A stretch of 64,000 nt of DNA. Origin: JAJTFW01 sp964534995 (GTDB taxonomy: Bacteria > Bacteroidota > Bacteroidia > AKYH767-A > OLB10). The notes under the pieces were generated by a model. It had not been told where the DNA came from and did no database searches. It saw only the letters and a list, made by a program, of their open reading frames with translations. The position numbers and the translations under genes were made by a program. Shown here in pieces: positions 44,434 through 53,300 of this stretch; positions within the stretch are counted from its first letter, which is position 1; each line of letters starts with the position of its first letter. The stretch covers positions 1 to 64,000 of the forward strand of contig CAZHSC010000001.1 of NCBI GenBank assembly GCA_964534995.1, read 5' to 3'.

Positions 44434-44515
44434 ATTGTATTCTGATATTTTTTAAGGAAAAAGCGTGAAAAAGAAGGGATTTATGCAAAAGAACCAGCGT
44501 GTTTATATAAACTAC

Positions 44516-44543
44516 TTGGTTTTTTTATTTATAACTATCTTTG
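44516..44543 (+). promoter_or_regulatory. complete promoter TTG-N17-TATCTTTG of the desaturase gene
   Basis: TTG at 44516-44518, 17 bases, TATCTTTG at 44536-44543. It matches the consensus fully and lies inside the longest open frame of the desaturase, implying a start downstream near 44567. Confidence 0.7.
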
Positions 44544-44566
44544 CATCAATTATTAAAATTAAAAAA

Positions 44567-45673
44567 TTGAGCACAGTAAAAGGCAATATTAAGTTCAGGG
44601 GAGAGGATCAAAAAGAGTTCTATCAGGTATTAAGGAAAAGAGTAGATAACTATTTTAAGGAAAATAATATTTCAAAGCACGCAAATGCGGAGATGGTGTT
44701 TAAAACCATCTTCATGTTTTCCTGTTACTTCGTTCCTTATGTCTTAATGATCACAACACCGCTCCCTATTGGCTTGCAGATGCTGTTATGGCTGATCATG
44801 GGAGTGGGTTTGTCCGGGATCGGTATGAGCATCATGCACGATGCCAACCACGGTGCATATTCATCCAATAAATGGGTAAATAAAATCCTTGGTTTCAGCC
44901 TGAACCTGGTAGGCGGAAGTATCTTCAACTGGAACCTTCAGCACAATATCCTCCACCATACATATACCAACATTACCCATTACGATGAGGATATTGATGA
45001 TAAACTGGTACTCCGCTTCTCGCCCCATACCAACGTAAAAGGCTATCACCGTTTCCAGGTATTTTACGCATTTCTTTTTTACGGAATATTAACCCTATAC
45101 TGGGCAACCGTAAAAGACATTCAGCAGTTTTTACGCTATAACAGAAACGGTGTTAACCCGCTGAAAGGAACTGCCTCTAAAATTGCGTTTATAAAAATCA
45201 TTCTTTCAAAAGTATTTTACTTTGCTTATCTCATCGTCATCCCAGTATTTGTTTTTAAGGTGCAGGTGGGCCCCTGGATAGCCGGATTTTTCCTGATGCA
45301 TTTTCTGGCGGGGATCGTCCTTACTACCGTTTTTCAGCTTGCACATACAGTAGAAGGAACACAACACCCCATGCCTTCCAGTGAAGGAACTATTGAAAAC
45401 AGCTGGGCAGTTCATCAGCTTTGCACCACCGTTGATTTTGCAACAAACAACCGCCTTCTTTCTTTTTATATCGGCGGACTGAATTTCCAGGTGGAGCATC
45501 ACCTCTTCCCTAAAATCTGTCATGTTCATTATCCTAAAATCGCTCCTATTATTAAAGATACCGCACGGGAGTATAATATCCCCTATATGGAGAACAGGTA
45601 TTTTAAAGACGCGTTAATGTCGCATATACGTACGCTCCGTCGCTTTGGGAAAGCTTCCCTGGAATTTGGTTGA
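44567..45673 (+). CDS. membrane fatty acid desaturase
   Basis: A 368-residue inner-membrane di-iron desaturase that inserts cis double bonds into acyl chains. The three histidine boxes are HDANHGAYS (HDxxH), HNILHHTYT (HxxHH) and FQVEHHLFPK (QxxHH), and four to six membrane segments surround them. The long frame can be read from 44465, but that adds a hydrophobic stretch with no family match and contains the promoter 44516-44543; a TTG at 44567 begins LSTVKGNIKF and DQKEFYQVLRKRVDNYF, the usual N-terminus. The start codon assignment is inferred. It may adjust membrane fluidity. Confidence 0.88.
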   Translation: MSTVKGNIKFRGEDQKEFYQVLRKRVDNYFKENNISKHANAEMVFKTIFMFSCYFVPYVLMITTPLPIGLQMLLWLIMGVGLSGIGMSIMHDANHGAYSSNKWVNKILGFSLNLVGGSIFNWNLQHNILHHTYTNITHYDEDIDDKLVLRFSPHTNVKGYHRFQVFYAFLFYGILTLYWATVKDIQQFLRYNRNGVNPLKGTASKIAFIKIILSKVFYFAYLIVIPVFVFKVQVGPWIAGFFLMHFLAGIVLTTVFQLAHTVEGTQHPMPSSEGTIENSWAVHQLCTTVDFATNNRLLSFYIGGLNFQVEHHLFPKICHVHYPKIAPIIKDTAREYNIPYMENRYFKDALMSHIRTLRRFGKASLEFG

Positions 45674-45911
45674 GCCGTTTTTCAAACCGGTCTTTCTCTT
45701 GCAGGTCAAACCATCCCTGCCGGTATACAGGGGGCATCAGCAAGGAAGATAAAGCACATTTTGTCCGGAAGGAATATACTGCTGCAACCCTTGAATATAT
45801 ACTTTCCGCTTTGTATTCATAAAACTGATGAATACTTTTCATGATCATACTGCATACATCGGACGAAGGGATAAAGAAAGGACGGGCTGCCGTTTATGTC
45901 ATATGAAAAAA

Positions 45912-46397
45912 CTAAATATTCATTTTCCCTTTTACACGTTCCACATCTTTCCGGTAAAGGGTTCCATCGACATCTGAAAGAGAGTATATGATCGCTTTTG
46001 TATAATATTCAATCGCGTCGTTCCATTTATTTTCCCTTTCATACAGCATTCCTAAAATGCGGTATATTTTGTCTTTCTCAATACCCGGTACTTCAAGGGA
46101 TTTATTTAAAACAGCAACCGTTTCGGTGCTTTTATCCAGGCGTAACAGCAAGAGGCCATAATCGTAGTATAAATCCGGATATGACGGTGATTGCCGCATG
46201 GCCACCCTGAAAGACTCTTCCGCTCCGGTGTAATCTTTGACATAATGAAGCAGGATATGTCCTAACAAAGCGTGCGCCCTTCCTTGTTCCGGATGGCGTG
46301 CAATCAGCAATTGTACTTCCGCCAGGCTTTCAGCAACACGGCCCTGATCCAGTTGCTGCTGGATAGAAATAAGTTGCTGTAAGGATGTATCTGCCAT
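45912..46397 (-). CDS. TPR-repeat protein
   Basis: A 161-residue protein with no signal peptide. It consists of about four tetratricopeptide repeats, seen in AHALLGHILLHYVKDYTGAE, PDLYYDYGLLLLRLDKSTE, KIYRILGMLYERENKWNDA and EYYTKAIIYSLSD. Such helical arrays bind other proteins; the partner is not indicated. It lies between the desaturase, with which it converges, and the O-antigen ligase-like gene on the same strand 204 bases upstream. Confidence 0.8.
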   Translation of the reverse strand: MADTSLQQLISIQQQLDQGRVAESLAEVQLLIARHPEQGRAHALLGHILLHYVKDYTGAEESFRVAMRQSPSYPDLYYDYGLLLLRLDKSTETVAVLNKSLEVPGIEKDKIYRILGMLYERENKWNDAIEYYTKAIIYSLSDVDGTLYRKDVERVKGKMNI

Positions 46398-46601
46398 TTG
46401 TCACGGATCCGCCCGGACCCATTTTCCCGGATGTAAAAGTCGGGCGATATTGCCCCCTGAAGGCTCCTCAGGTGGCGAAAATATAGGAATTTCGGGTAAA
46501 AAGATCGTGACACAGGGTAAAGTTAGGGATCATTTAGTTGTGCCGCCGGCACAGAAGGAACAGTATTGTTGCGGTAATTACGGCTTTGTCTCTTCGCAAA
46601 A

Positions 46602-48188
46602 TCAGGAAAGCTGCTGCTCTTTTCTGAAAAGTAGCAAGGCGTTCAGATATGTATAAAAGGTAACGCCGGCCTGTGTTTCAAGAGTGTCTTCAGTGAAAAA
46701 GGACCCGGTGGCGATGATTAGAAAAAATACATACAAATAATTTTCATGGATGATGCCATACCGGAAACAGTAAAGCAGTACGAATACAAATAATAACATT
46801 CCCGGCCATCCGAAAGCGACGCCCATACTCAGAAACTGATTATGGGCTCTTAACCTCCACTCCTTGCCCAGTTGTGTTTTGCGTACTTCATATGCCGTTT
46901 GAAATGCCGCCGGTACATCTCCGGTTCCGACGCCGGTTACAGGATGCCGGGAAAGTATCATTAAGGCTGTTTTCCAGTACTCAAGCCGCTGGGCGAGGGT
47001 GTGGCCGCTGCTATACCGGTTAAAGTAGTAATTACGGTATTCGGCCGAAAGTTCTCTGAGGCGGAATGCCAGCCGCTTTTCTCCTTTAACGTGTTCAGGG
47101 GTGGGGTATCCCAACTCAATATTTTTTACATCTTCCTCACTGAGTTTTGCAATGCCTTCAGCGTCTTTACTGTAACCAACGTAGGTGAGATAACGCATCA
47201 GGGTGGCCAGTTGCATATGTCCCTTTGCGTCAGTATCCCATAATCTCTGATAACTTCTTTTCATCCAGGCAGTGTCCATCTCCAGGTCGTTGTATTGCAT
47301 CCAGACAAGCCGCCCGTTTTCGACCTCTTTCTTTTCCGGTTGATTGATGTAGGGGTTACCCCTGGCAGTATGCGTTTTCAGGCTACGCGTGTCCACTGTA
47401 ATTTCCTTCAACGAAGCAATGAAAATATATTCATAGACCATGAACCCGGCGGCTAAAACCGCACAAACCAGCAAGGCTGAAAGCACCCTGATTCCCGTCT
47501 TTGCAGCTTTAAAGGAAAGGTATAAAGCGGCGCAAACGGCTGCCACCGCAAGCAAAAGGAGGGCGGTAATGGACTGAAGAAGGATCAGGAAAACAATGCA
47601 CCAGGCGACATACAAAAGCAGCAACATTTTTTGTAAGATGCCGGCAGGCCTCCTTGCAAAGTAAAAAGCGATAAAAATCGAAACATCAATCAGAAGCCCC
47701 AAGCGGATATGAGAAATAAAAATACTGAGGTCTCTGTAATTGGTGATTTTCAAATCCAGTAAACCTGCATAGGCTGCAAAGCCGCATCCGGTGGAAATAA
47801 GTATACCGGAAATCAAAAACAGGAAAAGAACCCGCATTTGCCTGCCCGTAAGTGCGGGGCCTGCAGCGAACAATACGGGCATAATCAGAAGCGGGAGTTT
47901 CACCCGGATGTCTTTGGCGGCATAGCTGAAATCATCTGTATTCCACAATCCGGCAATGTGAAGTACAAACAGTGAAATGAGGAGCCAGAAAGCGGGATTT
48001 TTCATGGCTGCTTTTATACGCCCGTTCAGGTCACCGGCTATCAGCCAGGCGCCGGCCATGATGAATTGCCCCAGGCTCATGCCCAGGTTCCAGAGCGGAA
48101 GAGAAAAAGCTACCAGCAGGGCCCCCAAAAAGAATGCGATGGTTCCGGTACGCTGAAGGGTCTGCGTGAAGGTAGTTTCGGAAGTCAT
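46602..48188 (-). CDS. O-antigen ligase family membrane protein
   Basis: A 528-residue polytopic membrane protein. The start is placed at the ATG at 48188 (MTSETTFTQTLQRTGTIAFF), since the 45 residues before it look non-coding. About 12 membrane segments and a large extracytoplasmic loop (about 280-430) contain the Wzy_C signature, RHPVTGVGTGDVPAAF, and the conserved RAHNQFLSMGVAFGWPG. Such proteins join O-antigen to lipid A core or polymerise glycans. Glycosyltransferases elsewhere in the window suggest a surface glycan system, but the substrate is unknown. Confidence 0.8.
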   Translation of the reverse strand: MTSETTFTQTLQRTGTIAFFLGALLVAFSLPLWNLGMSLGQFIMAGAWLIAGDLNGRIKAAMKNPAFWLLISLFVLHIAGLWNTDDFSYAAKDIRVKLPLLIMPVLFAAGPALTGRQMRVLFLFLISGILISTGCGFAAYAGLLDLKITNYRDLSIFISHIRLGLLIDVSIFIAFYFARRPAGILQKMLLLLYVAWCIVFLILLQSITALLLLAVAAVCAALYLSFKAAKTGIRVLSALLVCAVLAAGFMVYEYIFIASLKEITVDTRSLKTHTARGNPYINQPEKKEVENGRLVWMQYNDLEMDTAWMKRSYQRLWDTDAKGHMQLATLMRYLTYVGYSKDAEGIAKLSEEDVKNIELGYPTPEHVKGEKRLAFRLRELSAEYRNYYFNRYSSGHTLAQRLEYWKTALMILSRHPVTGVGTGDVPAAFQTAYEVRKTQLGKEWRLRAHNQFLSMGVAFGWPGMLLFVFVLLYCFRYGIIHENYLYVFFLIIATGSFFTEDTLETQAGVTFYTYLNALLLFRKEQQLS

Positions 48189-48423
48189 CGTAATAATTAT
48201 AGGATGGACTTGAAGTGTAATTGATGGTTCGAAATATGTCGCCTGATGCCGGTAAACAGCATGTGGATGGCAGTTTTCAGGGGGCACCTGGTATAACACC
48301 GGCACCGACAGAGAAACATCCAACGCAGACTGCGGAAGTGATGAATGGAAGTTTACAATACAAGGGTATCACCCTGGTTTTATAACCGCTGCGGGCAGGG
48401 TGAAATTCCCGTTTCCGTACGAC

Positions 48424-50106
48424 TCAGGGTTTGTAGTTTCTGTTCAGGATGGCCTGGTACACCTGTTGATTTTTCAGCGCTTTCACCGCAAGCAAGATAT
48501 CGGGATCATCGTCAAAACTGGTTTCAATGCGGCCGTTTTGATAATAATAGCGGCTCACAATTTCATTCTCGAGTAATTCTCTTACCTCCGCTTTGTTCAG
48601 CCGCAGATCCGTGGCCTTATCATGTTTCAGGAGGTTTTTCACAAGTTCATACTTGTCCCTGATATGCTCAAAGTATTTTTCTTTTTCCGCTTTTTCCTGC
48701 AGTTCTTTTAGTTTCTTTTCGCTGTCGGTAATGTAATCGTATTTTTTATCATTTTGCCAGGCGATAAAATCTTCAAATTCTTTATCGGAGAGTTTAAAAT
48801 CCCTGGCATTGGCGATTACAGGATTTTTAATACGGTAGAGGGTGGCGTAATCAAATAAAATATAATTATTGATCAGCGCCTGCGAAATGCTGCTGATATC
48901 CGGAAGTTCCGTAGTGAAATCAGGGTTGATACCTCCTCCGTCATATACTTTTCTGCCACCGCGTGTCTTGAATTCCGAAATCAGCGAATCGGGCACTTTG
49001 CCCACGCTGCCATCCGGATTACGATGTGAGTAGTCTAAGGCCTGTATGCACCTGCCACTGGGGATATAATACTTGGCAGTGGTAATTTTCAACTGGGTGT
49101 TGTAGGTAAGGGGCCTGGTGGTTTGAACCAGCCCTTTCCCAAAGGTTCGCTGGCCTATGATGATGGCCCTGTCGAGATCCTGAAGTGTTCCGGAAACGAT
49201 TTCCGCAGCGGAGGCGGAACCACTGTTAACCAGTACTACCACCGGTGTTTTGGTATCGGTGGCGGGATTCAGGGAACGGTAGGTTTTGTCCCACTCTTTT
49301 ACCTTTCCCCTGGTGCTGACCACTTCCTGCCCTTTATCAACAAAGACATTGACAATATTTACGGCTTCGTGGAGCAATCCTCCCGGGTTCCCGCGCAGGT
49401 CCAGGATCAGTCCTTTTACATTTTTTTTCTGAACCAGGTCCTCCACGGCATGTTTCACTTCTAAGCCCGCCTCATCGGTGAAGCCCCCCAGGCGTATGTA
49501 ACCCAGATTGTCATCAAGAAGACCATAATACGGGACGCTTTTAATGGTAATTTCTTCCCTGTTGAGTGTTTTGGTGATGGGTGCCGATGCTCCCATACGC
49601 TCTACCGTTATGGTGATCGTAGTGTTGGGAGTGCCTTTCAGCATCTTACTAACTTCGTCATATTTTTTACCGTCGAGTGATTTACCGTCTATGGCACGGA
49701 TAATATCACCGGCCTGCAACCCGCTTTTCTGTGCAGGGAATCCTTCGTAGGGATCTGTAATAATTACATTTTCATCCCGCTGTCCTATCAAAGCTCCTAT
49801 GCCTCCATACTGGCCTGTAGTGATGAAGCGGTAATCATCCGCTTCCTCTTCAGGTATAAACTGGGTGTAGGGATCCAGGCTTTCAAGCATGGAATGAATG
49901 CCTTCCTCTACCAGTACCTTGGGGTCAGTTGGATCCACATAATAAATGGTAAGTTCACGGAGGATGGTGGTAAAAATGTCGAGGTTGCGCGCCATCTCAA
50001 AATAGTTATCCTCCGCGCTTCTGAAGGATAAAGCGCCCGCTCCGGCTATCAGTGCCAATACCCATATGCTCAGTCGCCGGAAGTATTTTGTCAGTGTATC
50101 TTTCAT
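48424..50106 (-). CDS. S41 family C-terminal processing peptidase
   Basis: A 560-residue exported protease. An N-terminal membrane segment (about 13-27) anchors it toward the periplasm. A PDZ domain (about 85-170, QYGGIGALIG through GLQAGDIIRAIDGKSL) precedes the catalytic domain with DLRGNPGG, the catalytic Ser in NSGSASAAE and the Lys in GQRTFGKGLVQ. A C-terminal helical extension of about 150 residues follows, as in Bacteroidota CtpA-like enzymes. It removes or trims C-termini of exported proteins. It lies 8 bases after yidD on the same strand, at the end of a gene run with rnpA and hemD. Confidence 0.93.
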   Translation of the reverse strand: MKDTLTKYFRRLSIWVLALIAGAGALSFRSAEDNYFEMARNLDIFTTILRELTIYYVDPTDPKVLVEEGIHSMLESLDPYTQFIPEEEADDYRFITTGQYGGIGALIGQRDENVIITDPYEGFPAQKSGLQAGDIIRAIDGKSLDGKKYDEVSKMLKGTPNTTITITVERMGASAPITKTLNREEITIKSVPYYGLLDDNLGYIRLGGFTDEAGLEVKHAVEDLVQKKNVKGLILDLRGNPGGLLHEAVNIVNVFVDKGQEVVSTRGKVKEWDKTYRSLNPATDTKTPVVVLVNSGSASAAEIVSGTLQDLDRAIIIGQRTFGKGLVQTTRPLTYNTQLKITTAKYYIPSGRCIQALDYSHRNPDGSVGKVPDSLISEFKTRGGRKVYDGGGINPDFTTELPDISSISQALINNYILFDYATLYRIKNPVIANARDFKLSDKEFEDFIAWQNDKKYDYITDSEKKLKELQEKAEKEKYFEHIRDKYELVKNLLKHDKATDLRLNKAEVRELLENEIVSRYYYQNGRIETSFDDDPDILLAVKALKNQQVYQAILNRNYKP

Positions 50107-50114
50107 AGTGATTT

Positions 50115-50336
50115 TCAGGGAACAGGATCATACCCATGACCTCCCCATGGATTGCAGGACAGGATTCTTTTTAACGTCAGCCATCCGCCTTTAAACGGAC
50201 CGTATTTTCGAATGGCTTCCGCGCCATATTCAGAGCAGGTGGGCGTATACCGGCAGGCAGCCCCCAAATGAGGGGAGATCGCATGCTTATAAAAACTGAT
50301 CAGGGCAAGCAAGAGTTTACTGAGCAGCTTTTTCAT
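50115..50336 (-). CDS. yidD: membrane protein insertion efficiency factor
   Basis: A 73-residue protein of the YidD/HAF family that assists YidC-dependent membrane protein insertion at the inner face of the inner membrane. Recognised by FYKHAISPHLG, CRYTPTCSEYG with its cysteines, and the ending LSCNPWGGHGYDPVP. The start overlaps the end of rnpA by 20 bases, the usual genomic pairing. Length is normal. Confidence 0.95.
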   Translation of the reverse strand: MKKLLSKLLLALISFYKHAISPHLGAACRYTPTCSEYGAEAIRKYGPFKGGWLTLKRILSCNPWGGHGYDPVP

Positions 50337-50727
50337 ACAGGGTAATTAGTCGTTTCAAAAGTAGGACAATTTTCTCTTCTGTAACGGGGTATGTGGAGGG
50401 AGTATTGCTCATGGAAATCAACAAAACGGAGAGGCCTGTTTTTTGTTTCCGGCAACAGGTAACAAGCGCATGTTTATTCTTTCTGTACACCTCCCGCATC
50501 AGCCTCTTGGAACGATTACGGTCATGCGCAGCTTTCATTCTGCGCTTGGGGGCGCTGAAGGCAATTTTAACCGGGAATTGCATATCAAATACGTTCTCGG
50601 TAAAAACAAGGCGAAAAGGGGCGGCTATCAATACTTTTCCTTCAGCAAACAGCGTGTCCAGGTCTTTTCGGCTCTTTAAACGCTCGGGCATGCGGAGGCG
50701 GTTATCGGGAGCGGGTATGGTTGACAT
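50317..50727 (-). CDS. rnpA: ribonuclease P protein component
   Basis: Up to 136 residues; the protein subunit of RNase P, which matures tRNA 5' ends. RLKSRKDLDTLF, VKIAFSAPKRRMKAAHDRNR and KRLMREVYRKNK are the family signature, with the RNR-type basic motif. A later ATG at 50691 (MPERLKSRKD) is an equally good start and would remove 12 residues. It overlaps yidD by 20 bases. rpmH is not upstream here; hemD is, as often in Bacteroidota. Confidence 0.95.
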   Translation of the reverse strand: MSTIPAPDNRLRMPERLKSRKDLDTLFAEGKVLIAAPFRLVFTENVFDMQFPVKIAFSAPKRRMKAAHDRNRSKRLMREVYRKNKHALVTCCRKQKTGLSVLLISMSNTPSTYPVTEEKIVLLLKRLITLYEKAAQ

Positions 50728-50803
50728 GGCGAGGTTTCAAATGGGTTCGTAGTTGCTACCTACAGGAGCTACCGCGGGATTGTGAATGGACAGAAACCTG
50801 GTA

Positions 50804-51544
50804 TTATTTATTCTTTTTGAGGTAATTCTCAATGCTCATTGTCATGGAGGGCGCCTCAGGAACCGGGGCCTGAATATCCAGGCGTAAGCCTGCATCCAGC
50901 ACGGCCTGAGAGGTTTGAGACCCGAAGGCAGCAATGAGGGTAGTATTTTGCTTGAAATCAGGAAAGTTTTTAAAAAGAGAAGTAACGCCGGCGGGACTGA
51001 AAAACACGAGCATGTCATATTTTACATCGGCCAGGTCGCTTAAGTCAGAACATACTGTTTTATAAATATTTGCTTTGGTGAAACTGATACCGTGGGCGCT
51101 TAAAACATCAGCCATTTCCTGTTTGGCAATATCGGAACAAGGCAACAGGAAATTTTCTTTTTTATGCTTTTTAAGAATTTCAAGCAGGTCGTTGATGTTC
51201 TGCTTTCCCGCGAAAATCTTTCTCTTACGGAAAGTAATATACTTCTGAAGATAAAAGGCTGTTGATTCGGAAATACAGAAGTACTTAAGCTCTTCCATAT
51301 TCGTAATCCGCATTTCGTTACAGATACGGAAAAAATGATCGGCAGCATGGCGGCTGGTGAGGATAACAGCGGTATGATCAGGAATATTAATCCTGTCTTT
51401 CCGGAAGTCTTTGGCGGGAATACCTTCGATATGTATAAATGCCCTGAAGTCGATTTTCAGGTTATACTTTTTCGCTAGATCGTAATAAGGAGACTTCTCA
51501 GATTCTGGCTTCGGCTGCGTAACTAGTATGGATTTTACTTTCAA
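50804..51544 (-). CDS. hemD: uroporphyrinogen-III synthase
   Basis: A 246-residue cytosolic enzyme that closes hydroxymethylbilane to uroporphyrinogen III in tetrapyrrole synthesis. Marks are KSILVTQPKPESEKSPY, HTAVILTSRHAADHFF, KYFCISESTAFYLQK and MLVFFSPAGVTSLF. A TTG at 51544 is the best start, giving (M)KVKSILVTQPKP. The longer frame from 51649 begins with the TTG inside a -7 promoter box (51647-51654) and would overlap the DUF4271 gene by 55 bases. HemD diverges widely, so the call rests on these segments and on the DUF4271 neighbour, with which it is paired in this phylum. Confidence 0.88.
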   Translation of the reverse strand: MKVKSILVTQPKPESEKSPYYDLAKKYNLKIDFRAFIHIEGIPAKDFRKDRINIPDHTAVILTSRHAADHFFRICNEMRITNMEELKYFCISESTAFYLQKYITFRKRKIFAGKQNINDLLEILKKHKKENFLLPCSDIAKQEMADVLSAHGISFTKANIYKTVCSDLSDLADVKYDMLVFFSPAGVTSLFKNFPDFKQNTTLIAAFGSQTSQAVLDAGLRLDIQAPVPEAPSMTMSIENYLKKNK

Positions 51545-51594
51545 GGGCTTTTTGTGATAGGGTAATTTCCAGACAGTTTTTCGATCCTGCACTT

Positions 51595-52485
51595 CTACAG
51601 AGTAGCCACCTTCCAGATGATGAGAAGGGGTGCGATTTCGAAAGCGCAAAGGTACAAAAACAAATAAAACACCGAGAAGCCCGGAATACCCATCCAGATA
51701 AGTATGGCTCTGACCAGGCGGTACAGAAATAACATACCGATGAGAACCAGTGAAACCGGGATGGTGTACTCCCTGATGATGGCCGGAGCATATGCCAGTA
51801 AAATATTGACAGGCAATAATAAAAGACCTGCCATCATGATCATCAGAAAGACGTTGAAGATGTAAATGGCCACAGGCCTTTCCTGGTTAAAGATGGCGCT
51901 TAAAAAACGGAGGGCTATCATTTTCAAAGAGTAGGCGGCAGCAATGGCCACCGAAAACATCACGAATCGCAACAGCCCTCCCTGTAAAATACCGGTATCC
52001 CATTGAAGAAAAATACTAAGCTGATATACATACATACCCATCAGCATATAGGAAATGATGGAAAGCACTAACGAGGCGCGCTGCAGAAGTACGCTTTCAT
52101 CGCGCACAATCTGATTGGTGATGGTGGTATTAAAGAACGCTGAAAACAGTTGCCGGAAGATCCGGTAATAGAAAAAACGAAACCATGTAAATAATGCAAG
52201 TAAAGCCAGCAGTGAAATGGTGAACCAGTCACTGACCAGGGTATTCACCGGAGTCGCGTTCGACTGCTTTACCTGCAGGAGGTGTCCTTTAAAAAGGGCG
52301 GGACCCTGCAGCGTTTGTGAGATTCTTTCCGCGGAATCAACGACGTTGGCGGCTATGGCCTCTTCTTCATCTGTAAAGCGGAAGGTGCCTGTGCCGGACC
52401 TGGCCGGACTGTCGGCAGCAAGGGTGTGAACGGAAGCGAACACAGTGGTGTCGGTGACAGAAGTATCCTGTGTTGCCGGTGACAT
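51595..52485 (-). CDS. DUF4271 family membrane protein
   Basis: A 296-residue protein with a polar N-terminal region of about 90 residues and about seven membrane segments (for example SLLALLALFTWFRFFYYRIF and YLFLYLCAFEIAPLLII). The pattern FFNTTITNQIVRDESVLLQRAS is characteristic of DUF4271, found almost only in Bacteroidota beside hemD. Function unknown. Its stop lies about 50 bases before the proposed hemD start, and the hemD promoter box falls within its 3' end. Confidence 0.85.
   Translation of the reverse strand: MSPATQDTSVTDTTVFASVHTLAADSPARSGTGTFRFTDEEEAIAANVVDSAERISQTLQGPALFKGHLLQVKQSNATPVNTLVSDWFTISLLALLALFTWFRFFYYRIFRQLFSAFFNTTITNQIVRDESVLLQRASLVLSIISYMLMGMYVYQLSIFLQWDTGILQGGLLRFVMFSVAIAAAYSLKMIALRFLSAIFNQERPVAIYIFNVFLMIMMAGLLLLPVNILLAYAPAIIREYTIPVSLVLIGMLFLYRLVRAILIWMGIPGFSVFYLFLYLCAFEIAPLLIIWKVATL
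51647..51654 (-). promoter_or_regulatory. -7 promoter box of hemD inside the DUF4271 gene
   Basis: Minus-strand TACCTTTG, exact to TAnnTTTG, 102 bases before the proposed TTG start of hemD. No standard-spaced -33 element. Confidence 0.45.
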
Positions 52486-52507
52486 GGGGTAGAAAATCCT
52501 TTTACTG

Positions 52508-52515
52508 CAAACTTA
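52508..52515 (-). promoter_or_regulatory. -7 promoter element of the DUF4271 gene
   Basis: Minus-strand TAAGTTTG, 22 bases before the ATG at 52485; no standard-spaced -33 element. Confidence 0.45.
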
Positions 52516-52607
52516 GTAAATTGTCATTTTGTGACCTGAAAGGTAACAGGTAAGAAGCAAACTGCCGGTGAAAAGGAATGTATATCAGGCTTGGGGATAG
52601 CGGCGCC

Positions 52608-53183
52608 CTATTGCTGTTTCTTTTTGACGTATGGAACATAGTCGCAGCTCAGGGATACCCTTATGTTCTCCGCTATGCTTTTGGTTACAATTTTGGGGAT
52701 TTCAATATTGTAGTCTTTCAGAGCGATGTTGAAATTTACTTCGAGGTGTATTTTCCCTTCTGATATGCTTATTTTTCCTTTTTCAGTGATGGATTTTGTA
52801 ACGCCATGCAGATAAAATTCCCCGCTGGCGCTGACTTCCAGAGTGGTGTCAGAAGACCAGTCAAGTGTGTCATTGATTTTTCCCTTAAAAGTTGATTTTG
52901 GATACAACTCGCTTTCTACATATTTTTCATTAAAATGCTCTTCCATCAATGCCTTCTTGAATTTAAAAGTACGCATGGGAACTGTAAATTGAATATCCTG
53001 GGTGGTAGTTGTCAATACGGAGGTCATGCTTTCGGTATGCGCATCTATATTTTCAACGGGCGTTTCAGAGAAGAAACTCACCTTTCCGCCTGTGGCAATA
53101 AATACATGTTGTGCGCTTGCCTGGTAGCTGCCAAACAGCAGGCAGAGCACAATGATAAAGTAATTAACGGTCTTTTTATTCAT
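52608..53183 (-). CDS. exported YceI family lipid-binding protein
   Basis: A 191-residue protein. The start at 53183 (MNKKTVNYFIIVLCLLFGSY) gives a clean signal peptide ending ASAQ; the ORF can be read eight residues longer. The rest is the YceI lipocalin-like barrel, with GGKVSFFSETPVENIDAH, FTVPMRTFKFKKALMEEHF and YPKSTFKGKI. YceI proteins bind isoprenoid or fatty-acid lipids in the periplasm. It is alone between DUF4271 and ydcF genes, all on the minus strand but not tightly spaced. Confidence 0.87.
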   Translation of the reverse strand: MNKKTVNYFIIVLCLLFGSYQASAQHVFIATGGKVSFFSETPVENIDAHTESMTSVLTTTTQDIQFTVPMRTFKFKKALMEEHFNEKYVESELYPKSTFKGKINDTLDWSSDTTLEVSASGEFYLHGVTKSITEKGKISISEGKIHLEVNFNIALKDYNIEIPKIVTKSIAENIRVSLSCDYVPYVKKKQQ

Positions 53184-53300
53184 ATAACAAAGATGATAAA
53201 TACGCATGAGTTTTTATTGAAGTTTTGAATTTAAATTCAGCCAACCGGATAAGACTTTACACCTCCCATTGAGGAGATACTTCGTCACAGGAGGTGCCTG

